Under the pieces are notes generated by a model, which saw only the letters and a list, made by a program, of their open reading frames with translations, was not told where the DNA came from and did no database searches. The translations under genes and the position numbers were made by a program. Below are positions 35,208 to 47,698 of a DNA stretch of 64,000 nt, piece by piece (position 1 is the stretch's first letter; every line of letters starts with the position of its first letter). This DNA is from Parietaria judaica (Eukaryota; Streptophyta; Magnoliopsida; Rosales; Urticaceae), in the NCBI GenBank assembly GCA_954871525.1, contig OX940865.1, positions 12,042,606-12,106,605 of the forward strand, read 5' to 3'.

Positions 35208-36189
35208 ATTAGAATATAGTATCTACGAAATAAATGACAATTAATAGTAGCTAGATTATTACTTCTAAAATTGGTACCATTTTAACATATTATTTCAATG
35301 GAATCTTTTGTGCATTTACATTTATCACTAATATAAAAAAGAAGTTATATTATAGTGTGGTGTACATATGGTATCATTTTGTTTTGTCACGTAAAGGTTG
35401 TTCCATACCTTATATGTAGGCTTATCTTAATGAGACCCCATTAATTAAATTACGCTTTTGTTTTGGAATTTTATTTCTTAAATATTATCTCAAAAATGAG
35501 TTTTACAATTGACAGCTTATCTGAGTGAGCCATAATAAGATATTCGTTGTTATCTCACTTTCGGTAAGTGCTATGTTCATGTTTTAAATGGTCTCTCGGT
35601 TTTAAATTATCAAACTTGAATCCTCTGGCCTACGTATCATTAATTTCATAATATTTAAAGCAAATATGTGGGTCAGTTTACCCAGATTTTGATTGACTAA
35701 TGTACAACAAAATGAATTTTTAGCCTTTCGTATATTATAGACTGTCAAATTGATTGTGATTAAATTATAGATTGACAGCCTAATGAATTAAATCGACCCT
35801 TGGTCATTGGTTCCAGTTTCAGGTTAATTTAATTAGACTTTTAGGTAAGTTTACGTACTTTCGTAAATGAGCTACACTTAATTAACATTTTTGATCAAGG
35901 ATGCTAGCCAGCTAATAATTAATTATATATCTACCGATCTTTTCAACCTCTTATTTTTAGAATGACTAAAAAATGTGAGAAAATATGTATCAAATCGGCA
36001 AAGCAAATTACTAGAAGTGACCTATATATAGAATCTACCAATTGTCACTTTCAGAATATTTTGCAATACATCTACTGATCTACATTACATAATAGGCAAT
36101 CGAGCCAAATAAAATCACACGAATGCCTTTGTTTATATTATTATTATTATTTAGTTGCACTTTAAAATAGCAACTTGATTACATAGAGG
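34041..36189. other. Intergenic spacer, no firm gene
   Basis: Mostly AT-rich. A somewhat GC-richer patch at 34374-34655 has an open frame of 93 codons with FVDLGGGNG, which looks like a methyltransferase glycine loop, but nothing else in the frame supports that family. A (TA)n run lies at 35174-35205. Confidence 0.4.
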
Positions 36190-36680
36190 CGTAGCTATGA
36201 TCTTATGCCGTTTCGCTCCCTTCATTTTACGGGCATGTCGCATGTCGACAAAAGTTTCAACGGGAAAATTGGAAAAAAAGGGCATGCCTCATGCCATATA
36301 AATTTCACAGGCATGTCGCATGCTGACAGAAATATTGATGAGAAAGTCAGAAAATAATGTTGACTATTTCAACGATTTTTTTTCTTATATTATGTTCAAC
36401 ATTACTTATTTATAATCAGAAAAAATAACTAAAAGATCACACTAACAATAAGACTTCATGGTGATAGGTTATAGTTGTACTTTTATAAAAATAAGAGTTA
36501 TACTTATAACTTATAGAAAATATAAATATAGTTACAATTCAAATAAGACAATATATGTTGATAGGTTATAGTTGTCCACGGACATGCTACGTAGATATGC
36601 AATTAAAAAAAAAAAGGAGCATGATGAAAGCATACCCAAGACAGCCAGATAATTTAAAACCATGATTATAAGGGCTTATT
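36190..36680. repeat. Dispersed repeat copy C
   Basis: This is an uninterrupted copy of the repeat seen at 26164-27290. It has TTTCGCTCCCTTCATTTTA, GGCATGTCGCATGTCGACAA, ACATTACTTATTTATAATC, two GATAGGTTATAGTTGT blocks, and AATTTAAAACCATGATTATA near the end. No coding potential is evident. Confidence 0.6.
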
Positions 36681-36955
36681 ATAAGTACTTGTGCAAATAT
36701 TGACGCAAATATAACTACACTATAGAATATTCTTATTTTATTATATGCTTTTATAATGCATATATATATATATATATATATAATATGCATTTGTAACCAA
36801 AACGTACAATCAGAGACCATGGGTTTTAAATGGGCATTTACATATTAAACACTTATTAAACCCCCACCTTCTAGACTCTTGCATTTCATATATAATATAT
36901 TTACTCACTAATTAATTAGCTAGCTAGGTTGAAGTAACATTAATATGTTAAAAAA

Positions 36956-36958
<3 letters not shown>

Positions 36959-36991
<33 letters not shown>
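36959..36991. repeat. (TA)n microsatellite
   Basis: Sixteen TA units about 520 bp upstream of the GT31 gene. Shorter TA runs occur at about 36762 and 37069. Confidence 0.9.
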
Positions 36992-36995
<4 letters not shown>

Positions 36996-37515
36996 TTATT
37001 ACTCTGACATAAGTGATCGTTCTATTAATAAATTCGAGACGGATTCGTAGGTGATTTTTGGCTATTTGATATATATATATATATGTATAATATAAAATGC
37101 AGATGCAGAGTTGGAAAGAGTAGGCCCATAATTTAGTATTATAGCTTATGGCAAGTTAAATGGGAGCGCATTAGTTGGGAGGCACATCAAAGGCATGATT
37201 TAACAACCCAATTCATCCAATCACGCAACCCTAAACCAATGAGCCCCTAATAACTAGCTCTCTAAATCATCATCATTTAATAATAACCATGATCATCTCC
37301 TATTCATCATCTATACCTTATTGATCTAATTATAGCTCAAAAGGCTCTCTCGGGTAGTTCTTCTTCCTCTTTAATTCATCATCAAGGCAAGTAAGTAGGT
37401 GCTCTACTCTCAAACTATACATAAGTCATGTATATATGTACTTAATTATGTCATGATAATAAATGACGATGGTGGATATATGTGTTTAGGGAACAGATGA
37501 GATCATAGAGAGATA

Positions 37516-40498
37516 ATGATGATGATGCAGAGAGGAAAGTCGTACTCGGGAAGAGCCATAATAGTGCTCTGCCTTGCGAGCTTCCTCGTGGGCTCGCTCT
37601 TCTCAAGCCGTACAGCATGGAATACTTCATCTTCTACTAATGCTCCTAATCCGGAATTTCAATTCCGCAACAACTACCGCAGGGAACGGGGCTGCGATCA
37701 CAACCCACGGGTACGTATAATCTATGAATTACTTATGTAAATAATTAGGAAAGGTCGGTTTTGAGTTCGAAGAGGCCCTATGTGAAGAATAGTTTTAAGA
37801 TTTTTGTCGAAGTGTTTTAGTTTTGAAACCTCAAAATAAAAATGATATTGGCTTTGAAGTTTATATTTGGGCTCTAAAAACTTACTATTTTCTCTTTTTA
37901 CTAAATGCGCGAACCTAAGAGCATATTAAGTAAATTATCAAGAGCATAAGTGATTTGTTTTTAATGAATTAAGGGTAAAAAAGAAAAAAGAAAAGAAAAA
38001 GATAAGGGTAAATAAAATTTAAAAATTGGAGGGACTAATGCATCCTTTGATTTTAGTGCGGTGTGATATATCTTTGACAAATAATTATTGTAATATCAAT
38101 TCTTGATACACTATATATAGCTCTTCAATTTTTCATCCATGTCTTTCAGTTCTACATACATTTCTAAGAACAATTATAATGGCTTTCTAGTGCTCTTGTT
38201 AATTAGCTTATTCCTTTGGGAATATTATGAGCTAAAAACGACGATTATTGGGGCTGCAGAAATTGGTAGAAGGATACAGTGACCAATCTGGAGATGTGAT
38301 GAGCCAAGTGGCCAAAACCCATCAAGCCATCAAGTAAGCTATATTCCATCTAAATTTATATATGTATTAACATTGATGATGTACATAGTTTTTTTTTTAA
38401 GGAAAATATTAATGTACATGGTTGATAATGCTAGCTAGCTAGTTAGGTGTTATTAAGTATTACTTGAACGTAACCCTATCCTTTCTATATATAGTGAGAA
38501 TTATTAGAGGTAAACAAAATTGAAAATTTGAGCTTAAATTTTTTAAAAATATAAACTTTGATCAATTTTTTTTATTTAAAAAATGAAAAACTTGGGGCTA
38601 CAAACCCTATATATTTAGTGTGTAAATCCGTCGCTTTGTGCATGGATATTTGGACAAGGAAAAAATGAGGAGAAAAGTAATAATAACAGTGGGGATCTAT
38701 CTGTGTATATATATGTATATCTGTTTTAGATCGCTGGACAAGACAATGTCGACGTTGGAGATGGAACTAACAGCATCACGGACAGTGTGGACGAAGACGG
38801 TCAACCGTACGGCCGAAGAGGTGAGAAAGAAAGATGGTGAGGACGAGAAGAAGCCGAATATGGGTGATGTGTTGGTGGTGATCGGAATCAACACGGGATT
38901 CAGCAGCCGGAAGAGGAGAGATGCGGTGAGGGGCACGTGGATGGTGGTGGGAGATGAGCTCAAGAGGCTGGAGAGTGAAAAGGGCATAGTGATGAGGTTC
39001 GTCATTGGACGGAGCAGCACGGCCGGCAGCTCAGCAGAGAGGGAGCTCGAGGCAGAGGCGGCAGAGCACGGCGACTTCCTCCTCTTGAGCGACCACGTGG
39101 AGGGATACCATAGGCTGTCCTCCAAGACACGCCTTTACTTCTCAACCGCCGTAGCCTTGTGGCCCCGCGCGCGCTTCTTTGTGAAGGTCGACGATGATGT
39201 GCACCTAAACCCAGCTACGCTCATCTCTACCCTCGCGCTCCACCGCTTCAAACCCCGCCTCTATATCGGCTGTATGAAGTCCGGCCCGGTGCTATCCAAC
39301 AAGTAAGAGTATATGTGTAATTATAATATTAGGTCGGTTTTGAAATTTGTAATTAATCAAGACTATTACGACATTTTGACCTCCATTCACTTCTTTCTTC
39401 CCTCCAAGAGAATATATATATATATATATATATATGATTTTTTTGTTGTAAATATACATAACTTAATATTCATCCTCTGTATTTAACTTCAAAATATAGC
39501 GGTCTATGAACCCTAGTTAACACTGAAAGTGTGGTACTGCAGGGAGGTGAAGTACCATGAGCCGGAGTTCTGGAAATTCGGGGACGAAGGAAACAAGTAC
39601 TTCCGGCATGCTACCGGCCAAATCTATGCCATCTCCAACGACCTTGCCTCTTATATATCTATCAACTCGTACGTATAACACCCGCCCGTTTCGTCAATGA
39701 GGACTAAAGTGTTAAGATTATTAAACCATAACCCCCAAAATAGAAAACAAAATAAATCTGTGATACAAATAAGAGAAATGACACAGAGAGTTAATTAGTG
39801 GTTCGCTTGTGATGAGAGGTACGTCCCCTGACCGCTTGCCAATCGTCTTCGTGATTATAGACCAGAGTTCTTGGTGGGTATAACAACTCTCATTCTCACG
39901 CTCTTTCTGACTCAGTCTACGAGTTACTACTAACATATAACCTTGAAAATTAAGACTAAATCAAAATACATATGAAATACCTAAAATACCTTCGTTAAAT
40001 AAGTCTTCAATTATAAAATTTCCTGAATTAGACTTACAACTCTACATGATGAAAGAGTAATTTAGTCGGTCTTAAAAACACAATGTCGTTTCGCCCTATA
40101 TGCCATAGACAAGCTTATTGATTCGGAAATAACATCGGCCGCAGGCACATTTTGCATCGGTACGCTAACGAGGACGTGTCTTTGGGCGCCTGGTTCCTAG
40201 GCCTCGAAGTGGAACAAATCGACGAGCGATCCATGTGCTGTGGAACCCCTCCAGGTGAGTGAAATACATTCAGGTAATATAGTGTGTATGTATATAAATA
40301 TGTTTTTGTGAACCCTAATTATGCATCCGCGTAGACTGCGAGTGGAAAGCGCAAGAAGGGAACGTGTGCGTGGCGTCGTTTGACTGGCATTGCAGCGGAA
40401 TCTGTGATTCCGTGGAGAGATTGAAAGACATCCACACATCTTGCGGAGAGGGAAAAACAGCTCTTTGGAATCTCAACCATGACCTTTCATCATATTAA
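37516..40498 (+). CDS. Beta-1,3-galactosyltransferase, GT31 family
   Basis: Six exons: 37516-37710, 38260-38333, 38730-39302, 39543-39668, 40145-40254 and 40335-40498. All introns are GT-AG; the product is 413 residues. It is a type II membrane protein: a short cytosolic tail, a signal anchor at residues ~12-30 ([18 protein letters not shown]), then a lumenal stem with the plant GT31 stem motif [13 protein letters not shown]. The catalytic domain has [49 protein letters not shown] (DXD metal site at residues 244-246), [43 protein letters not shown] and CCGTPPDCEWKAQ. It resembles Arabidopsis B3GALT proteins, which act in the Golgi on N-glycans or arabinogalactan proteins. The exact acceptor is unknown. 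The first of four consecutive ATG codons is taken as start. Confidence 0.95.
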
Positions 40499-41199
40499 TT
40501 ACTACTTAATTAGATAGAGTGTGACCACTTCATAATACTGTACTACAAAAATTGCTATATCTAATTTGTAGCGTAGCATCTATTTTTAGCATAAATCGAT
40601 GATTTAGAATAAAAGAGACTGTCTAATTGGGTATATTTATCGTACATGTATGCTGGTTTTCACATTCCTACCATATTTAATCTTGAAATTAGAGCCGTAG
40701 ACAGTGATGAAAATATGGCGCTCGATCACCAAATTGCCATTAAAGGGAATAAGTAAATGATAAACGACATGAAAAAAACGACAGCAATAAATGAGTAAAT
40801 GTAGAAAACGACTTTAAAAATAGGCGGCCAGGGAAATAAGAATACAAGAAATAATTTGATGAGGGATCCAACTAGTAAATGTGTAGAAAAAAAAAAAAAA
40901 AAACTTTGTTAGCCGATATTATTATGGAACGAAGTTACGAACAACCTTTTTAGTTTAAATAAATATAAATTGGAAAAAAAAATTACATGAGGGATCCCAC
41001 TAATTACGATGCCGCGCGAAACTTCATGGTAAGGACTTACCGGAAAAACTTAATTATATGCCTAATTTTTTGAAATTATTAGAAATGTTTGCCACAAACA
41101 AAATAAAATAGAAAATATAAGCCTTTTTCTTGTAATATATAGGTATTTTTACCGCAAATATCACCGGTTTAAATAAGTTAACGTCAGAGGAGATCAATA

Positions 41200-43899
41200 T
41201 TATTTACACTCATCTTCTAGCTCAATAATTTGATCAGGACGGATAGAAGAAGTATCACTTTCTAAATCTAAATTCAGGCCTTTCACAGCCTTGCTTAATC
41301 CGGCGTATTTGACCACGATTTCCTTGTATAGCCGCAACAGAGACTCCACGTCCTTGACCGTCAAATCACCGGCTTCGGCCTCCATGTAAGGGTAATTTGT
41401 CCCACCTGAAATGCATGTACATTTCTTGTGTCACACTAGATAGTTTTAACTTTAACTAAATACACACAAGACAATGCAACAGTGATTTTAGCACCTGCAT
41501 CAGTGTGGGGCATCATGCGCTCTGGAGCCGATGCAACGAAAGGCTCATTGAGCGTCGATTTTTCGGTCTGTCTCGCCATTTCCATGCGAGCTTCGTATGC
41601 GCTTTCATCCATGGACAGTGATTTGGCGTTTAAATCCATGATGAAGGCTTTTGATGAAGCTAGACTCGTTAGATAATAAGCGGCCTCGGAGACAAGTTTC
41701 GCCTGCCTCCGGTACAGCTGAATGAATCTGAGATTGGAATGCAACTGTGGAGGGTTGGCCTGTTTGTGATCAGCAGCTTAGTAAATCAGTCTACAACAAT
41801 TTCTTTGTTTCGGTTAATAGTTACGGTATAAGTACTCGTAAAGTAGTGTTTTGAAGCGACACAATTTTATTATTTTTATTATCAAGGGTAGTTCCGGCTA
41901 TGCTGCGAAGTTGATTATAAAACGAGAAATATTCTGCAGGAAAATACTAACCAAAAAAATGAAATTGATCTAATTCTTCCATTTGTTTACCTTGGCTTAA
42001 GGGGTAGAAACAGAGCTTGAAATAGGAGAATTTTGAAAAGCTCATTCATTTTACGTCTAAATTTTATATTTAAAAAACAAAGTAAAAATTTTGCAGCCAA
42101 ATTTGACACCATGATAATTGAGAGCATTACCAAGAAGAGCTTGCCTTGATAGTGATGTATATAAGAAGAGCAAGAAGAGCATCAGCCCCTGCAAGTAACC
42201 GCCTCTCCGACATTGATGCGTTCAGCAAAATGTTGTTGATGATTCTGCAGCAGTTGACGAGGCACAGAAGCTTCTCGCGCGGGGCTTTCAGACCGTTCAT
42301 TCTGCGCAATTCGCTCTCTGCGAGCTAGAAAAATTAGACGGTTAATGTAATCTGTTTATGGCGATTCAGTCGAATAAATATGAAGCGAAAAAATGATCAT
42401 GAAGTACGAGGAACGAAGGTTGATTCACGAGAATTGGTGGAATGTCTAGATGGCGAGGCTCGAAGAAGGTCTGCAACAAGCTGATCTTGCTGGAAATTTG
42501 GAAATCCGAATCTGCGTCGTCTTTAGAAGAAGCAAATGTGCGCGTGAACAGCTTAGTCATGACGTACTTCTCAAGCGCCTGCCAAGATTGCGTTACCGGC
42601 GCTGTTAAGTATCATGTAGTTTCATTTAAAACCAATTATTAGCAACCGTGGTATAGTTGAAATTTCAAATAATCTAGATAAATCGTACTAAACTTTGACC
42701 AACTAATGTAGTATGGTTTCAAAGTGAAAAGAAATAAAGATAAAACTTAAAAGTATTCAAAATTGACAAAATTGAGGCGAATCATATTTCATTGCACTTT
42801 TTATTTTTATTAGCATAATGCTACTTAATCATCTTAACATACACATTTAGCTGCTCATCCAATTATTTAACATTTTCTCTCGTTTGAATTTAACAGAAAA
42901 ATTAGACGGACTAATGTGTTGCCTCACATTTGTTGACATAGGCGGAAGCACTCCTATTACTAAGGGTAAGGGGACTGTAGCCTCCCCTAATTTTCTATTT
43001 TTGCATTTTTTAACCCTTAAAATTTCTGTTTTTGTATTTTTTTAGTGCTAAATTTTTAAAAACTACAAATTAGCCCCTCCTTTGCAAAAAAAAAATAAAC
43101 CAGCCCCCCCTATGGTTAAATCCTAGTTCCGCCACTGTTGTTGACTTTAGGTAATTTTACTACTTTTTTTTTTCTTCACTTTAGACCCTTGTTGTCTCAA
43201 TCGGTTAAAGTTTAAGTACTTTTCCCTAATTTCACGTTAAGTATTAAAGTGTTCTATTTAAAAATCAATTAACAATAAGTGGATGTATGTATGTGCAGCC
43301 CGAAAAGGAATGTAGTCTCTTTTAAATTTTAAAAAACTTTTCAAATTTATCCAAAATTTTTATTTTGTTATTTTGATTCAACTTTTCATGTATACATGAA
43401 AAAAAGTTTGTTCCCAAAAAATTTATATCATGGGTCCGCGACTTAATAATGTTTATAAGTCCTTATATATTTTCGACGTTGGATCCTTAACACCGATAAC
43501 TTAGAAAGAAAGAAAAAAAACGTAATAGTGAACAATTTCGACAGATTCAGAAAGCGACCTCCATGGCCGAGTCGATCTCCTGATCGGTGGAAGCTTCCCA
43601 AAGTGGATGGTTTCTAAGAGCGATTTCCATGGTGTCGAAGAACTCTTGCACTCTCTTCCCGTCGTTTTCAGGGCTCGCCGCGCTGAACGAAAACGACACG
43701 ATGAAACTGTGGAAGCACGGTCGAACAAACACGCATTATCTCATTACAGCACTGTAACAACACAAACAGATACACAACACACACATACATACATATTTAC
43801 ATACCTCTTGATAGAGCGGACGAGATCGCTCGACGCGGGGTTTCGCATGCGATCGAGGAAATCGAAGAACGTGAGAGAGACAGATGAAGATGTCTCCAT
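41200..43899 (-). CDS. VPS9: VPS9-domain Rab5 guanine nucleotide exchange factor, short form
   Basis: Six exons: 43805-43899, 43559-43706, 42408-42578, 42145-42324, 41495-41759 and 41200-41405; the product is 354 residues. The N-terminal helical region (LTFFDFLDRMRNP, RSIKSFIVSFS, VQEFFDTMEIALRNHPLW) is followed by the VPS9 core (ALEKYVMTKLFTRTFA, KAPREKLLCLVNCCRIINN, GADALLALLIYITIKANPPQ). The residues needed for exchange are kept (Asp186 of GAD, Tyr194 of LIY). Next come LHSNLRFIQLYRRQ and a late segment YPYMEAEAGDLTVKDVESLL. In plants VPS9A activates the Rab5-type GTPases on endosomes and is needed for vacuolar trafficking. The Arabidopsis protein is about 520 residues; here the acidic C-terminal extension is missing and the frame stops at TAA after LEDECK. 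The fourth intron starts with GC, not GT. Confidence 0.93.
42938..43137. mobile_element. Small hAT-type MITE in VPS9 intron
   Basis: A 200-bp element with ends ATAGGCGGAAGCAC and CTAGTTCCGCCACTG is flanked by TTGTTGAC at 42930-42937 and 43138-43145, an 8-bp target duplication. It lies in intron 2 of the VPS9 gene (42579-43558). It resembles the elements at 8981-9147 and 54154-54754 in its termini. Confidence 0.7.
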
Positions 43900-43954
43900 T
43901 GAATCGGACACAGAAAATTTGTACAAATTTGTGAGTAATGATTAGGCCGAGCAA

Positions 43955-46900
43955 AGGTAGAGATTAGTTGCTCTGTTGCATTTTTTTCAGCTTAGAGAGA
44001 AGAACTATCACTTTGAATGTTAGGTATGGCACGTGCTTGACTTTGCCTCCTCGTATATATATTATATATATATATATATAGATATTCTAAATATGATGAT
44101 AGTAGATACAAAGGAAACTTTACTTTCTTATATATATATTTTGGTTTTAATTTGAGACATGTATATTTTCCAAAAATAAAATTAAAAAAATACAATTACA
44201 CTCTATTTTCTAAAAAAACTATCTAAACTCTCTTATATTTTCTATTACTACTTCCGTGAAAAATGTATTTTCTACTTGTAAAAACAGAAAAAATATATTA
44301 TTTACGAGTAATTTGACACTTATCCTCTATCTTCTAATATTTAATTAAATAAAAAAATCCCTGATATTAACGGTTGGATAATATTTTGGTTTTTGAAATT
44401 ATATAGTATATTTTGTCAAAAATAAAACTAAAAAAATACAATTCAAGTCATTCTCTTATTCCCTCTATTTTATAAACTCTCTGACCTCCTGTCCTAATAA
44501 TTATGTCTTCAGTCTCATCCTTACTCTAAAAACGCTTTATTTTCATTTTTAAGGGGTGAAACTGATACTGCAAACCGTGTCTCATTATTTTTATGTTCAT
44601 GCTCCGGTTAAACCCAACCTCTAAAACCCGAGTTCTGTCCCTAGAAAACCCGGTTTCTTTTTCGGTTCGGTTTTTCCAAAACAAAAAGAAAGGGCCGGCC
44701 CCAAAACTGTCTTTTTTTAAAATGTTCTTATTTTCATCAGCTTTAACTTATGTATCCTAGCAAATTGTGCTTGCTTGGCCACAAAAGCATGGAGAAGGAA
44801 CCTGCTTTGAGGTTTCAGGAATCATGAAATGTATTTTTCTATCTCTTTGCTGTTTTACTTGATCATCACGCAAATGCCTACTATGCAAATAGGCCAAAAG
44901 GCTGTCAGGCTGATATGTTTACTAATTAAACTAATTAACGGCCTCACACAAGCAATCAAATCATTTATAATAATCCTTTGACTAAACTAGTGGAAGCATT
45001 TTCTTATTATAAATATTTTACTTGTATATTCAGGCTCGATGATTTGTATTAATCGATCTCGAATGAATGAGTTTTATATAGTTTAACATAGTTACAGAAT
45101 TTTCAAACAGCAATTTTTTACTTGTGCATGCAAATTTGAAGAACAAATAAAAAATCGGCCTATATAATAAATTTTTAGTTCCGTCACTATTAAAAATTTA
45201 TTGGTGAAATGAAAAATCATGTTAATGACATTAAAATTATCTAGTTACGTGATTTGTTTTACTCATAGTACTTTAAAATTATGGCATGATATTGACTACA
45301 ATATATTAATTATAATTTTGTTGGTGTTCCGATTGGGGTTTATTAGAGAAAGTTTGGTGATTATGTGTAAAACGTAATTTAAGGGTGATTATTTACTTTG
45401 TAGATTAATTGTTAGTCTTTTGTATTTTTGTTAGATCGAAGCTTATAATGATTGCCGACATCTTGATTAGAGTAACAATTCAGTGACGTGCCTCTCACGT
45501 GCCACAATCTTATTAGCTCGATGGTAGTGATTTACGTTTACCTGATTATTATTGTGAAATAATTCCGAGAACATTACAAGTAAAAAAAAAAGTGACTTTT
45601 ACTTGTAATCCTAATTAGAATGAATCAGTTACTAAATTAAATTGCTAGTCTTGAAACATCAGCATCAGACACAAACATTCGTCGTCACCATCAAACCATT
45701 CCAAAATTACAATTACAGTCACAGATTGTGTATTTGCAACGGTTTATTTTGCGTTTATTTTACTCAATAGTCAATCCACCTACATAATTTTACGTCTAAT
45801 ATTTTTAACTCATGAATTAGCAAAAGCGTGTTATTTAGGGAAATATTTTTTAGGAGCAGACAGTCAACATCATGGTAATCATTTTCTTAATTATTTTTAA
45901 GGTATTTTACAACATCTAAAATAGTTATTTTCATTTATGTTCGATTAGTGAAACATTCCTATTATATCAGAGGTAATCAGGTAAACATATCCCGGTCTAA
46001 CTCCGAAACAGAACCGGAATCACGTCTATCACTATCAATATAGCGAGCTTTTGTGTTCTCTGAAACATTCGGTAATTAAATATAAATGAGGGTTGTGATG
46101 ATATACATGTCGACTCATGGGATACATTAAATATGGCTTTTCAATTATTGTTTTGCTAGCTAATCTCCCTCATCATGCATGTAATTTTTGCGTACAATCT
46201 AAGGCAGAGATATTCATATTATTAGCTTATTATAAGTTTGACTTTATATGAATAAATATGTATATACATTATATGGTCACTGTTCTCGAAGATATGATCA
46301 AATTTCCGATGAATCAACTATATATGAGGAGATGCTTATAAAAGAATATGCATATAGAATTATGTGGAACTGTAGACCCGGAGTAGTAGCATTGATATTA
46401 ATATATATAGAAAAAGAAAGCGTGTAGTGTAAATTGATGTCAAGCCTCATGTGTCCTTCCATGACTCCTCTAGTTTACACCTATTTTATAATAATAATAA
46501 TAATAATAATAACTATAATAATTTTGTTACAATTATTACGAATAATATCGGTAGAAGTACCCCAAGCGTAAGCAGCATATTAATTATTTTGTTGTTGTGA
46601 TAAAAGTATCAACAAAATATTGCGATTATTACGAGCTTTTTATTGTATATATCACGTGTCAATTCTACAATAGCCAAAAGAAAAAAAAATAACTAATTTT
46701 TTTGTTAGTTTTGCAATAAATTTATATCATCAATTTGACACTCAAAAAGTAATATTTAACAATTTTCAGCGATTTTCACATCATAGATTGGTTAAGGGAT
46801 CAATTTGGTAATATATAAAAAATTAAAAAATTAACACAAATAGTTTAAGTATTTATTATTTTGAGCTTAATATATGGTAAATAATAGAGAACCTTAGTAC

Positions 46901-47662
46901 TGCAATTCTGTATTTAAGAAGGAGGGGGTTTTGATATCATGGAGTACTTGGAGTACTTTTCCCGTAGAATAAAAAGTATAGAAATATATCATCAAATTTA
47001 GTAAACTTATGAGGGTTTTTGTTAAGTTTCACGTGGAAAAGACATGAGCACTTGTTAGCACGATTTAAAAAAAAAAATCATGAATTAGTATCCTCGTTGC
47101 CATTTGATTTTTAATTGAGACCTCGTGATACTTGATATTATATCAATATATCAGAGCCTATTAAGCTCAAATGAGTATAGGTCTTAAAAAAAAAAAGATT
47201 CGTTCAAGATAAAGAGCCACACCATTTTGAAGAGACGTGTTAAGTTCCACACGAAAATCACGCTAAGACTTACCACGGCTAAAAAAAGAAGTCATGAGTT
47301 ACTCTCTTCATGTTTAGAAACCGCATGATACCTCACGAAGCTACTTATACCGCAAAAATTTCTTCATGGTATATAATTATGAGTAAGATATACCCTAAGA
47401 CGTAAAGGTTCTCTAGTATGATATGAATGCCCTTGGACATAAAACTCTTGAACCGTCCAATCAAATAATGGGAAATAATCCCAAGATGGTCTTGCAGCTA
47501 TTTTTCCCACCCCTTTGCTTCTTCCACAATCAATATCCCCTAAATTTATGATTTTATCATTTTCTTGGGATCGTTTATTTCTCTAAATTATTCACTCACA
47601 ATTAAAATAAGCTAAATGATCCGAGGAGAGAGGTTCTACAATGCGATCACGCGCCCGCGCAT

Positions 47663-47698
<36 letters not shown>

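Noticed and set aside
36587..36820. 77-codon minus-strand frame
   Set aside because: Low-complexity frame across a TA run and repeat copy C.
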